DNA from: Parabacteroides sp.
GTDB lineage: Bacteria > Bacteroidota > Bacteroidia > Bacteroidales > Tannerellaceae
DNA: 64,000 nucleotides
Assembly: GCA_019417325.1 (NCBI GenBank)
Contig: DXVO01000009.1
Coordinates: 165,433 to 229,432, forward strand
Direction of reading: 5' to 3'
Made by a program: the position numbers and the translations under genes. The notes below the pieces were generated by a model. That model was given only the letters and a program-made list of their open reading frames with translations. It was not told the DNA's origin and searched no databases. How positions within the stretch are numbered: position 1 is the stretch's first letter; every line of letters starts with the position of its first letter. Shown here one piece after another: positions 28,701-36,254 of this stretch.

Positions 28701-28899
28701 CATTGGTAGTTCCTTTTACAACTACAGATGCTCCGGTTACAGGACCGAAAGCATCCTCAACAGTACCTGTAACCTTTCCGCTTTGTTGGGAAACGTTTGT
28801 ACCAAGATTGGCTGACTCCGAAGAGGCATAAATGCTTCCAGGAAGGCAAAATGCACCCGCCAATAGAATTAAGCTAATAGGTTTGAATTTTTTCAGCAT
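25735..28899 (-). CDS. SusC/RagA family TonB-dependent transporter (pair 3, phase-variable operon)
   Basis: 1054 residues with signal peptide MLKKFKPISLILLAGAF, no STN domain, a carboxypeptidase-like domain (about 40-115), TonB-box region DEVVVTALGIKREK, plug (VLKGASAAALYGSRAGNGVILITTK) and barrel ending YLFNVTLGF. The first ~140 residues are almost identical to the divergent SusC at 29560, then the two proteins diverge sharply. Beyond that point it resembles the 20223 SusC instead. The ATG is 66 bp from the left inverted-repeat arm. No TAnnTTTG element faces it, consistent with an OFF state. Confidence 0.95.
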   Translation of the reverse strand: MLKKFKPISLILLAGAFCLPGSIYASSESANLGTNVSQQSGKVTGTVEDAFGPVTGASVVVKGTTNGNITDMDGKFTLEGVKNGDIIQISFIGYVTQEIKYTGQSTLNISLAEDTQKLDEVVVTALGIKREKKALGYAMQELKGDELVNARETNVANALSGKVSGVQIIRSSNGPGASSKIQLRGSNSVTGLNQPLIVVDGIPMDNFTGGSNNDYWNPSADMGNGLSDINPEDIASMSVLKGASAAALYGSRAGNGVILITTKTGKKSDGLGITISGSVSAETIFMNPKMQNSFGQGSLGVYDELKSTSWGPQITGQSYKRWDGVTANMQAYDNVRNYFDTGTNITENISFAQQYNNTSVYTSVTRMDDNSKIPGASLARTNLTMRALSKFGKDERWTLDAKIQYINSNAENRPISGDNSSNVFNTIYQLPRSMDIRDFSAARDENGKMIWYGGGQQINPYWASRYIYNQDVRDRFLMFGSLKYRFTDWLNAEIKAGSDMYFTDFVSKTYAGSSLTNSGRYSIGQDRFYENNYSFLISAQKDNLFGKWGGSATFGGNLMMRQKKKVSASPDELNVPDLFTLGNAKNKINGTEEFNRKKINSLYGTLQANFDGYLFLDATFRNDWSSSLSKKNRSFFYPSISAAWIISDMMNKIDKPLPDWFTFAKVRASFAQVGNDMDAYQLYNTYTIGNDPEGNATVGTKETLYDADVRSELISSWEAGLELKFFNNRLGFDLAWYKSNARRQLLNLPMDPLSGYKNKKINAGDIQNTGVELMVNARPIETASGFSWDLMVNFSKNNNKIIELTPDISLYSLGGYDNVQIYATAGGNYGEIWGTQFKRVTDESSPYYGQMIVTKDGLPTGDTEKVKIGDQQPDALLGITSTFAYKGWSFSFLIDSRFGGEIFSGTNRAMQASGTAAATVVNGERPDMKLDAVYIDDNGAYQVNNSSITTQQYWEAVTGSTGNLGIGEANIYSATNVRLRNLSLNYAFNKKMLSKTPFQQIKLGVSCNNVWMIKSHLNGVDPESVYATSTNATGFENGGSPTSRSYLFNVTLGF

Positions 28900-28964
28900 A
28901 ATTTGTGTTTTATTTATTGAAAGAGATATAATTGTGTTTGTCCAATAATTTTATGCTATATGTC

Positions 28965-29039
28965 TTGAAATATGGAGACTTTTAGGTTTAGCGTTTACCT
29001 TTGTAGCGTTTGTTACTTTAGTTCTAAAAGAACTGTGCA
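28965..29039. repeat. Left inverted-repeat arm of putative invertible promoter
   Basis: 75-bp arm that is the reverse complement, with mismatches mainly in a central 17-bp block, of 29423-29497. The perfect core is 31 bp (29004-29034) and ends in the palindrome AGTTCTAAAAGAACT (29020-29034). Confidence 0.9.
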
Positions 29040-29061
29040 GGTTTATGAGGAAGTTTGTCTT

Positions 29062-29076
29062 GGTTCTAAAAGAACT
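29062..29076. repeat. Extra copy of the palindromic core inside the invertible segment
   Basis: GGTTCTAAAAGAACT differs by one base from the arm palindrome AGTTCTAAAAGAACT and lies 28 bp inside the left core. It could be a secondary crossover or regulator-binding site. Confidence 0.6.
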
Positions 29077-29392
29077 TCTATATAAATCAAAGCGTTCAAA
29101 AGGTATTTAAGATGTTGATATACAGCAAATAATATACATTTTATTCCATTTGTATAAAAAGTGGACAAATTGGTATTCTAAATGAATCTTATTTTTTATG
29201 ATGCATTTATTAATAGAAAATTCACACCTTGAAGAGAATTGCCTTGTATTAAACTTAAACTTTATAAATGTTAAAGCATACTGCATAACAATTTGTATAT
29301 CTGTTTATTAATGGAAAAATCAACAATCTTTCAATTGTTAAAATTGAAATCACAACGTATTTTTTTTAGAAAAATAACACAAGGACATAAAA

Positions 29393-29421
29393 ATTTCATA
29401 TCTTTGGCGCAGATATGAAAT
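29393..29421. promoter_or_regulatory. Invertible promoter (-7 TATCTTTG) embedded in a perfect palindrome
   Basis: TATCTTTG at 29399-29406 is an exact -7 element on the plus strand; the -33 region is weak. It is overlapped by an 11-bp inverted repeat ATTTCATATCT (29393-29403) / AGATATGAAAT (29411-29421), centred on the expected transcription start. This suggests an operator or a 5'-end hairpin. Confidence 0.65.
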
Positions 29422-29422
29422 G

Positions 29423-29497
29423 TGCAGAGTTCTTTTAGAACTAAAGTAACAAACGCTAAAATAAAGTACACTATACCTAAAAGCCTCCATATTTCAA
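29423..29497. repeat. Right inverted-repeat arm of putative invertible promoter
   Basis: 75-bp partner of 28965-29039. Perfect core 29428-29458, palindrome at 29428-29442. The arm ends 62 bp before the ATG at 29560. Confidence 0.9.
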
Positions 29498-29559
29498 AAG
29501 CACAATAAAATATTAGTATTTAAAAAATTATATCTCTTTCAATTAAATAAACACAAATT

Positions 29560-32500
29560 ATGCTGAAAAAATTCAAACCTATTAGCTTAATTCTATTGGC
29601 AGGTGCGTTTTCTCTCCCGGGAAGCATGTATGCTATTACAGAACCGGCCAATCCAAGCACAAACATTTCCCAACAAAGCGGAAAAGTTACAGGTACTGTT
29701 GAAGATGATTTCGGTCCTGTAACCGGAGCTTCTGTGGTAATAAAAGGTACCACCAATGGAAATATTACCGATATGGACGGTAAGTTTACTTTGGAAGGCG
29801 TAAAAAATGGGGATATTATTCAAATATCTTTCATCGGTTACGTAACTCAGGAAATCAAGTATACAGGACAACCAGCCCTGAATATTAAATTAGCAGAAGA
29901 TACCCAGAAACTGGACGAAGTTGTAGTAACAGCTTTAGGTATGAAACGTTCAGAAAAGGCACTGGGTTATGCTGTAACAGAATTAAAAGGCGACGAACTA
30001 AAAACAAATGCAATTAACCCTGTTGCATCCCTACAAGGTAAAGTTGCCGGTGTGGAAATTGCAAGTTCTGACGGTGGTATGTTCGGTGCTACAAAAATTC
30101 AGATTCGTGGTGCTTCTACTTTGAGTGGCAATAACCAACCTATTTATGTTGTCGATGGCGTAATCTTATCCAATGATTTGTCTGGTACTGGTTCTTCTGA
30201 CTGGGATTCCAACGCAAACGACTATGGTAATATGTTGAAAAACTTAAATCCAGATGACTTTGAAACAGTTTCCGTATTGAAAGGCGCAGCTGCTACAGCA
30301 TTGTACGGATCTCGTGGTCTGAACGGTGCTGTTGTAATTACTACTAAAAGCGGCAAAGGAGCGACCGGTTTCGGTGTATCTGTCTCACAGACATTCGGAT
30401 TAGACCATGTTCATGGCGGCATGCAACGTCAGATGGTTTATGGTCCGGGTAACTATTCCGGTAATGTAGACTATGGAACTCCTGATACGAACGGAAAATT
30501 CCAGAAATGGGATAACTTAAACCAATTCCGTTTGAATAATAATGGCCAAGCAACAGTTATTGGCCAAACCAGTCGTTTGTGGGGGCCTAAATATGACGGA
30601 AGACAAATTGAGAACTATGACGGTACGATGACTTCTTATTCCCCAATTGAAAGCAATATGAGCGATGCTTATCAAACCGGGCTGAACTCCAATACAAACG
30701 TTGCAATACGCGGAGGTAATGAAAAAACGACTTATTATTCTTCTATTTCTTATAAAAAAGCAAAAGGTGTCGTAGAAAACAACGATTTCGAACGCTATTC
30801 TCTTTTACTGAAAGGATCACAGAAAATCAGCGAACGTTTAGATATGAATGCATCTATCAGCTTCGCAAACTCTACACCTAAAAATGCACAGAAGAATATC
30901 GGAGAATATTTTTCAAACAATGGTTTATCTACAATGTATGATACTAAATATTTCCGTGATAAATATTTAGGGACCAAACATACCGGTATGGCAAGCAAAG
31001 ACTATAATGATACATATGCCAATGTTCCAGGTAAAGACTTATGGTTCGAAATAGATAATTTCGATTATACCCGTAAAGAAACAGTCGTTCGTCCTACTGT
31101 CGAATTCAATCTGAAATTAATCGATTGGTTACAGTTCCGCGCCGAAGGAAACATGAACTATTATTATACAAGCTGGGAAAACAAACAATTAGGTAAAGGC
31201 TTCAACAATGATGGCGGTTTCTATGAAATGGGACAAGATTATAGCAAGCAAACCACTTTTGCCGGTACATTCACAGTAAACAAAGATGTTAAAGACTTCC
31301 ATATCGGTGGTTTCGTACGTGGTGAATATTATACAACATCCAGCGGGCATCAATTATCAAAAACAGATGGAGGTCTGGTTGTTCCTGGACAATATTTCGT
31401 AAGTAATTCTAAGAATACTGTTAAAACAGAAGCTTCAATCAAGGATACAAAACGTATTTTATCTGTGGTAGCTGCTGCAAACCTTTCCTGGAAAAACCAG
31501 GTATTCTTGGATATTACCGGACGTAACGACTGGTCATCCGGTTTGGTTTATATGAATGGTACAGGTAACTATTCTTATTTCTATCCGTCAATCGGTGGTT
31601 CTTGGTTACTTAACGAAACTTTTGATTTACCTGAATGGATTTCATTAGGAAAGATTCGTGCATCATGGGCTCAGGTTGGTAATGATGCCAGTGCATATTC
31701 AATCTATTCTTACTACTCTTTGGGTTCACTGTTACAACCGAATGGAAATAACATCTTCACAAACAGCTTCAGTGATGACCAGAAAAAATTGTTTAGCCCG
31801 AATTTGAAACCTGAACGTAAAAATTCATGGGAAATCGGTTTGGACTGGCGTTTCCTTAACAACCGTATCGGTATCGATGCTACTTATTATAAGGAAAATA
31901 CAACCGACCAGATTATGACAATTGCAATTCCGTCTGAATCAGGTATCAGCAAACAATTAATCAACGCCGGTAATATCCAGAACAGTGGTGTTGAAATCGC
32001 ATTAAACACAATTCCATTCAAAAATAAAGAATGGGAATGGACATTAGACTTCACATTCACAAAGAACTCCAATAAAATCGTAGAACTTCACCCCAATGTA
32101 GCAAATTATATTGCATTGGAAGGTGATGTAGCTTATGGTAACTATCGTGTAGGTTCTGTTGCAATGGTTGGTGGTTCTTACGGATTGCTGATGTCTGATG
32201 CTATGCCGAAGAAAAATGAAAATGGAGAAACTGTATTGACATGGAATGATGACTTCCGTGCAGCTTATGCACAACGTAGCGGTACAGCTGAAGAAGTTGG
32301 CAGCATGGTTCCTAAATTAATGACATCTATGTCTACAGGCGTTACCTGGAAAAACCTGAGCCTGCGTGTTGCATTAGACGCTCGTTTCGGAGGAAAGATT
32401 GCATCTTACTCCAACAAATACGGACAAACTTATGGTTATACTAAATCTTCTCTCGATTTCCGCGATGAAGAACATGGAGGCCTTACATGGACATCTAACT

Positions 32501-32973
32501 ATGCAGACTCCAAAGGTATGACATTCCATGATGGTATTATACCGGAAGGTGTATTCGAATCCGGTACTATCGTAACAGGCATAGACGGTCAGAAACACGA
32601 CGTCAGCGGCATGAGTTTCCAAGAAGCATATGACAAAAAAATTATCGAACCGGTACATGCATCAACCTGGCACTATTGGAGCAACAGTTGGGGTACAGGT
32701 ACAGTAAACGACTATTGGGTACATGACCTAAGCTATATTGCACTTCGCGAAGTCTCTCTGGGTTATCGTTTGCCGAACAATATCTCATCTAAATTAGGAG
32801 CAAAAGGTATCGCACTTTCATTCAGCGCAAGAAACTTGGGATATATTTATAACTCATTACCTAACAACCTGAATCCGGAAGGTGTTCGTAGTAATAAATC
32901 TGCTGAATTCCGTGAACGTTCAAACAACCCGATCACGTCCAGCTACATGCTTACTATCAACTTGGATTTCTAA
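29560..32973 (+). CDS. SusC/RagA family TonB-dependent transporter (pair 4, predicted ON)
   Basis: 1137 residues. Signal peptide MLKKFKPISLILLAGAF and carboxypeptidase-like domain (to about residue 125) are nearly identical to those of the opposite SusC at 25735. Plug and barrel are different (SLQGKVAGVEIASSDGGMFG; ends SSYMLTINLDF), so it should import a different substrate. It has no STN domain. It lies downstream of the right inverted-repeat arm and of the rightward TATCTTTG promoter, so it is predicted to be expressed in the orientation shown. Its SusD partner starts 20 bp after its stop. Confidence 0.95.
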   Translation: MLKKFKPISLILLAGAFSLPGSMYAITEPANPSTNISQQSGKVTGTVEDDFGPVTGASVVIKGTTNGNITDMDGKFTLEGVKNGDIIQISFIGYVTQEIKYTGQPALNIKLAEDTQKLDEVVVTALGMKRSEKALGYAVTELKGDELKTNAINPVASLQGKVAGVEIASSDGGMFGATKIQIRGASTLSGNNQPIYVVDGVILSNDLSGTGSSDWDSNANDYGNMLKNLNPDDFETVSVLKGAAATALYGSRGLNGAVVITTKSGKGATGFGVSVSQTFGLDHVHGGMQRQMVYGPGNYSGNVDYGTPDTNGKFQKWDNLNQFRLNNNGQATVIGQTSRLWGPKYDGRQIENYDGTMTSYSPIESNMSDAYQTGLNSNTNVAIRGGNEKTTYYSSISYKKAKGVVENNDFERYSLLLKGSQKISERLDMNASISFANSTPKNAQKNIGEYFSNNGLSTMYDTKYFRDKYLGTKHTGMASKDYNDTYANVPGKDLWFEIDNFDYTRKETVVRPTVEFNLKLIDWLQFRAEGNMNYYYTSWENKQLGKGFNNDGGFYEMGQDYSKQTTFAGTFTVNKDVKDFHIGGFVRGEYYTTSSGHQLSKTDGGLVVPGQYFVSNSKNTVKTEASIKDTKRILSVVAAANLSWKNQVFLDITGRNDWSSGLVYMNGTGNYSYFYPSIGGSWLLNETFDLPEWISLGKIRASWAQVGNDASAYSIYSYYSLGSLLQPNGNNIFTNSFSDDQKKLFSPNLKPERKNSWEIGLDWRFLNNRIGIDATYYKENTTDQIMTIAIPSESGISKQLINAGNIQNSGVEIALNTIPFKNKEWEWTLDFTFTKNSNKIVELHPNVANYIALEGDVAYGNYRVGSVAMVGGSYGLLMSDAMPKKNENGETVLTWNDDFRAAYAQRSGTAEEVGSMVPKLMTSMSTGVTWKNLSLRVALDARFGGKIASYSNKYGQTYGYTKSSLDFRDEEHGGLTWTSNYADSKGMTFHDGIIPEGVFESGTIVTGIDGQKHDVSGMSFQEAYDKKIIEPVHASTWHYWSNSWGTGTVNDYWVHDLSYIALREVSLGYRLPNNISSKLGAKGIALSFSARNLGYIYNSLPNNLNPEGVRSNKSAEFRERSNNPITSSYMLTINLDF

Positions 32974-32993
32974 TTTAATAAAAGACAATTATC

Positions 32994-34859
32994 ATGAAAT
33001 ATAAATCAATTATAACCGCCACTATCTTAGGAGCTTCTCTTATCGCAGCTTCAGGATGTAAAGACGATTTTGCGGAAGTGAACACCAACCCGTCCGCCGT
33101 GACAAAAGCGGATATCCGCTACTTGTTCACACAAGCTTTGGCTGAATTCGAACCTTCTAAATATCAACAATGGTTCTATAACAACCTGGCTTATACCCTC
33201 CCCTGGTCACAATCCGTTGTTATGCAAAAAGGAAACACATCCGATCTTAACATGATGGGAGCCTATGAAGGTTCACAAAGCCAGGTTATCAACGTAAAAC
33301 TATATACGGAAGAAATCAAATATGTACTTTCCTTAATGGAACCGGAAGAACAGGATAAATACCAGAATATCACCGCTATGTGCAAACCACTATTAGTGTA
33401 TCTGGGTATTTTCGGTACGGATATGTACGGTTCTCTGGCTTATACGGAAGCGGGACGAGGCTTACATGAAGAAATCCTGACACCAGCTTATCAAACACAG
33501 GAAGAACTGTTTACAATTTGGTTAAAAGAACTGGATGAAACAATAACCGTATTAACATCAGATCTTCCCAATCAGATAACATTGGGTACACAAGATTTCG
33601 TATACAATGGTGACCTAAAGAAATGGGCTAAATTTGCAAATTCTTTGAAATTAAAAATTGCAGTCCGCATGTTGCATACAAACAAAGCGGAAGCTTTAAA
33701 AATTGCACAGAACGTAGCAGAAAGCCCGGTAGGTGTTATGTCCAGCCTGGATGATGATTTCTTCTACTGTAAAGGTGCACAGGAATATCATTTTGGAGAT
33801 GATGTATTAGACGGACAAGAAAAAGGTATCGGTGCTCAGCAATTAATCAACTTCTTAGTAGAGAATAAAGATCCACGCGTTCGCTTTATCTTCCAAAAGA
33901 ATGATTTTAACAGTAAAGTGATAAATGCTTTCTTAAAACGTGATATTAAATTACCTCCTTATATTGAAGCTAACATCACAACTAAAACAGAAGGTGGTGT
34001 AAAGAAATTTAATGGATGGAAAGCTCCGGGCGAGCCTTGGGTACGTTATTATGGCGCTCCGGTAAATACCAAAGCTCGTGAAGATGCAGAAACAAACAAT
34101 GCTTATTTCAATTATGACAAATTTAAAATTGACAAAAAGCAATACTATCCGCTGGCACGTATGAACCGTGAAATGTTACAAGGGCAAAAAGAATATACAT
34201 TCCCCGATGATCCGGACGTAACAGCAGAAATTGACAAACAGCAAAATGCATGGTATGGTTTACATTTCTCTTCCGGAGAAGTTCAGCTTTATTTGGCTGA
34301 ATTGAAGCTGATTGGAGCAAATCTTCCTCAAAGTGCTGAAACTTATTTTAAAGAAGGTATTCGTCTATCTGTTGAAGAATATAACAGATTAGCTGAATTG
34401 AATAAAATTCCGTATTATTCAAGTGTATATGATAAAGATTATGAGAAGCCACTAAAGTTAAACGATGGTGAAATTAACGATTTATTGAATCAGCCGGCTT
34501 ACACTTTAACAGGCTCTCCTAAAGAACAACTGGAAAAGGTATATATCCAACAATATATCCACTTCCTGTTATTCCCGACAGATCAGTTTATACAAGTCCG
34601 TCGTTCAGGTGTTCCCATGAGAGGAAGTAATATTTTAGCATGGCAGGACTTCACTACAGCTGGTGATCCTAATTTTGCCATCCCTCGTAGATGGACTCTA
34701 TCTGCTCCATTAGAAAGTGATTTAATGTATACAATCAAGAGTAATGCTTTCAAAGCTCAGGGTTATACAACAGGGACCCAAGATCCGAAGGTCCTCAACA
34801 CAGAGCGTGTTTGGTATGACAAGGGAGCTCCCAATTTCGGTGAAGGCCCAAATTTCTAA
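32994..34859 (+). CDS. SusD-like nutrient-binding outer-membrane lipoprotein (pair 4)
   Basis: 621 residues, lipobox ending ASGC (Cys about 22), SusD-like_2 type (DDFAEVNTNPSAVTKADIRY; LKKWAKFANSLKLKIAVRM). It is distinct in sequence from the SusD proteins of pairs 2 and 3, in line with its different SusC. It is co-transcribed with the SusC 20 bp upstream and ends at a strong terminator (34878). The substrate is not deducible; no enzyme genes are attached. Confidence 0.92.
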   Translation: MKYKSIITATILGASLIAASGCKDDFAEVNTNPSAVTKADIRYLFTQALAEFEPSKYQQWFYNNLAYTLPWSQSVVMQKGNTSDLNMMGAYEGSQSQVINVKLYTEEIKYVLSLMEPEEQDKYQNITAMCKPLLVYLGIFGTDMYGSLAYTEAGRGLHEEILTPAYQTQEELFTIWLKELDETITVLTSDLPNQITLGTQDFVYNGDLKKWAKFANSLKLKIAVRMLHTNKAEALKIAQNVAESPVGVMSSLDDDFFYCKGAQEYHFGDDVLDGQEKGIGAQQLINFLVENKDPRVRFIFQKNDFNSKVINAFLKRDIKLPPYIEANITTKTEGGVKKFNGWKAPGEPWVRYYGAPVNTKAREDAETNNAYFNYDKFKIDKKQYYPLARMNREMLQGQKEYTFPDDPDVTAEIDKQQNAWYGLHFSSGEVQLYLAELKLIGANLPQSAETYFKEGIRLSVEEYNRLAELNKIPYYSSVYDKDYEKPLKLNDGEINDLLNQPAYTLTGSPKEQLEKVYIQQYIHFLLFPTDQFIQVRRSGVPMRGSNILAWQDFTTAGDPNFAIPRRWTLSAPLESDLMYTIKSNAFKAQGYTTGTQDPKVLNTERVWYDKGAPNFGEGPNF

Positions 34860-34877
34860 AATGAATTCTATATGATT

Positions 34878-34902
34878 AAGGAGGACTTTCATAGTCCTCC
34901 TT
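34878..34902 (+). terminator. Terminator after pair-4 susD
   Basis: Perfect 10-bp stem AAGGAGGACT-ttcat-AGTCCTCCTT followed by five further T, 18 bp after the stop codon. Confidence 0.93.
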
Positions 34903-34929
34903 TTTTATTTAACTTAAAATTATCTGGAT

Positions 34930-35562
34930 ATGAAACAAACCATATTTGCGATCTTATTTATACTTGGAGTGACCAATCTCTATGCTCAAAAGAATCCGAT
35001 TTATCTTCTAAATGATTTCACTCAGGGAACTGTATTAATGAAAAATGGTTCAAAAGCGGTAACTCTATTGAATTATGATGCTTGCAATCGACTGATGAAA
35101 TACAAAGAAAAAGACGACATCATGATTCTTACAAATACTCAGCAAGTTGATACGATATTCATTGCATCCCACAAATTTATCCCGGCAAACCGTTTCTTCC
35201 TTGAGGTTATAGATATGCCAAATGGTAAAGCTTATATCAACTGGCTATTAAAAGAAACATATAAAGGTAAGGTAGGAGCCTATGGACAAACCACCCAAAG
35301 TACTACCAGCACCACTATTAATACAAGTTATTACAACAAAGGCATTTACAAAAATGAAAACAGGGATGTTATCGACACCTACAATGATAATGATTACTGG
35401 TTCTTCTTAAATAACAAATTAGTCAAATTCAAAAACGAAAAATCCTTGCTTAAACTATTCCCTCAAAAAGAAGAGGCTATAAGGAATTACATAAAGAAAT
35501 ATAAAACAGATATGAAAAAACCCGAACAAATAATCGAACTAATGAACTACTGCTTGGAATGA
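34930..35562 (+). CDS. Exported protein of unknown function
   Basis: 210 residues with a clear cleavable signal peptide (MKQTIFAILFILGVTNLYAQ). The rest is soluble. It has a beta-rich first half (GTVLMKNGSKAVTLLNYDA; DTIFIASHKFIP), a low-complexity Thr/Ser stretch (QTTQSTTSTTINTS, about 121-134) and a charged C-terminal helix (LFPQKEEAIRNYIKKYKTD). I do not recognise the family. It lies just behind the pair-4 terminator with no exact -7 element in the short gap. Confidence 0.75.
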   Translation: MKQTIFAILFILGVTNLYAQKNPIYLLNDFTQGTVLMKNGSKAVTLLNYDACNRLMKYKEKDDIMILTNTQQVDTIFIASHKFIPANRFFLEVIDMPNGKAYINWLLKETYKGKVGAYGQTTQSTTSTTINTSYYNKGIYKNENRDVIDTYNDNDYWFFLNNKLVKFKNEKSLLKLFPQKEEAIRNYIKKYKTDMKKPEQIIELMNYCLE

Positions 35563-35575
35563 GACTACATTGCTG

Positions 35576-35606
35576 TTGCTTCTTTAGTCACTTCGTTGTA
35601 TATTTG
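35576..35606 (+). promoter_or_regulatory. Promoter of the small lipoprotein gene
   Basis: TTG (35576-35578), 20-bp spacer, TATATTTG (35599-35606). It is an excellent Bacteroidetes promoter 29 bp before the ATG at 35635 and supports that internal start. Confidence 0.75.
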
Positions 35607-35634
35607 CACAATTTTAATTTATAAAACATTTAAC

Positions 35635-36171
35635 ATGAGAACTCTAATCAATTTAACAAAGTTATTTACCTTATTAATTATCTGTATAGTGGCTACAAGT
35701 TGTAACAATGATGATGGTGAAAAAGATACTCGGGATGAAATTCTCGGTATTTATACATACACACGGACAGGTACAATTGTAACAACAGCCATAGGTGAAG
35801 AACCAAAGAGTAATGCTATTAATGAAACTGGCTTAATGGAAATACGCAAAAAAGAGTATGACAATTCAACTACAGCAATAGAGCTTGTCTATGTTGATGA
35901 AACCGGCTTCTGGAAAGGGAATGTAAGTAATGGAATCTATTCAAATGGAAAACTATTTTTAGAAACAGGAAATCCAATAAAAACATCTACTATTACTTCA
36001 AATGGGGTATCTCACACCTATGTGACTCAAGAAGAAATTGTTTATTCGGAAGCAACTCTTCAAAACAATGGCTTCACGATTTCAATTACAACAACAGGGA
36101 CCGAAAAGAAAGATGGTTCTCCCTACTTAACTATTTCAGGGAATGAAGAACTTAAGTTAGTAAAAAAATAA
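35635..36171 (+). CDS. Small lipoprotein of unknown function
   Basis: 178 residues from the ATG at 35635 (MRTLINLTKLF). That start is preferred over an upstream in-frame ATG at 35596 because it begins a lipoprotein signal (lipobox ending ATSC, Cys about 23) and follows the promoter at 35576-35606. The mature part is short, beta-strand rich and Thr/Ser rich (GIYTYTRTGTIVTTAIGEE; FTISITTTGTEKK), reminiscent of small beta-barrel lipocalin-like lipoproteins, but I cannot name the family. It is followed by a bidirectional terminator. Confidence 0.75.
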   Translation: MRTLINLTKLFTLLIICIVATSCNNDDGEKDTRDEILGIYTYTRTGTIVTTAIGEEPKSNAINETGLMEIRKKEYDNSTTAIELVYVDETGFWKGNVSNGIYSNGKLFLETGNPIKTSTITSNGVSHTYVTQEEIVYSEATLQNNGFTISITTTGTEKKDGSPYLTISGNEELKLVKK

Positions 36172-36197
36172 AATATATCTTTAGTGATATTACAAAA

Positions 36198-36240
36198 AAT
36201 AAGCCTGCCAAAAGCTTTATAATAACTTGGCAGGCTTATT
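36198..36240. terminator. Bidirectional terminator
   Basis: Perfect 14-bp stem AATAAGCCTGCCAA (36198-36211) / TTGGCAGGCTTATT (36227-36240) between the lipoprotein and the convergent M28 gene. T-rich tails follow in both directions. Confidence 0.92.
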
Positions 36241-36254
36241 TTGTATTATTAATT

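Larger units (their letters stand above)
29004..29458. other. Putative invertible promoter segment between divergent susC genes
   Basis: About 455 bp bounded by perfect 31-bp inverted repeats, with 393 bp between the cores. It contains no credible ORF. Inside, next to the right arm, a TATCTTTG element (29399-29406) reads rightward into the SusC at 29560. No matching leftward element is found near the left arm. Inversion between the cores would turn the promoter toward the SusC at 28899. From memory, the palindrome fits the core of one class of invertible promoters in Bacteroides fragilis that control SusC/SusD operons. No recombinase gene is in this window. Confidence 0.8.

Noticed and set aside
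29040..29422. Possible small gene or recombinase fragment inside the invertible segment
   Set aside because: All frames are broken by stops and the composition is very AT-rich; it reads as control DNA only.
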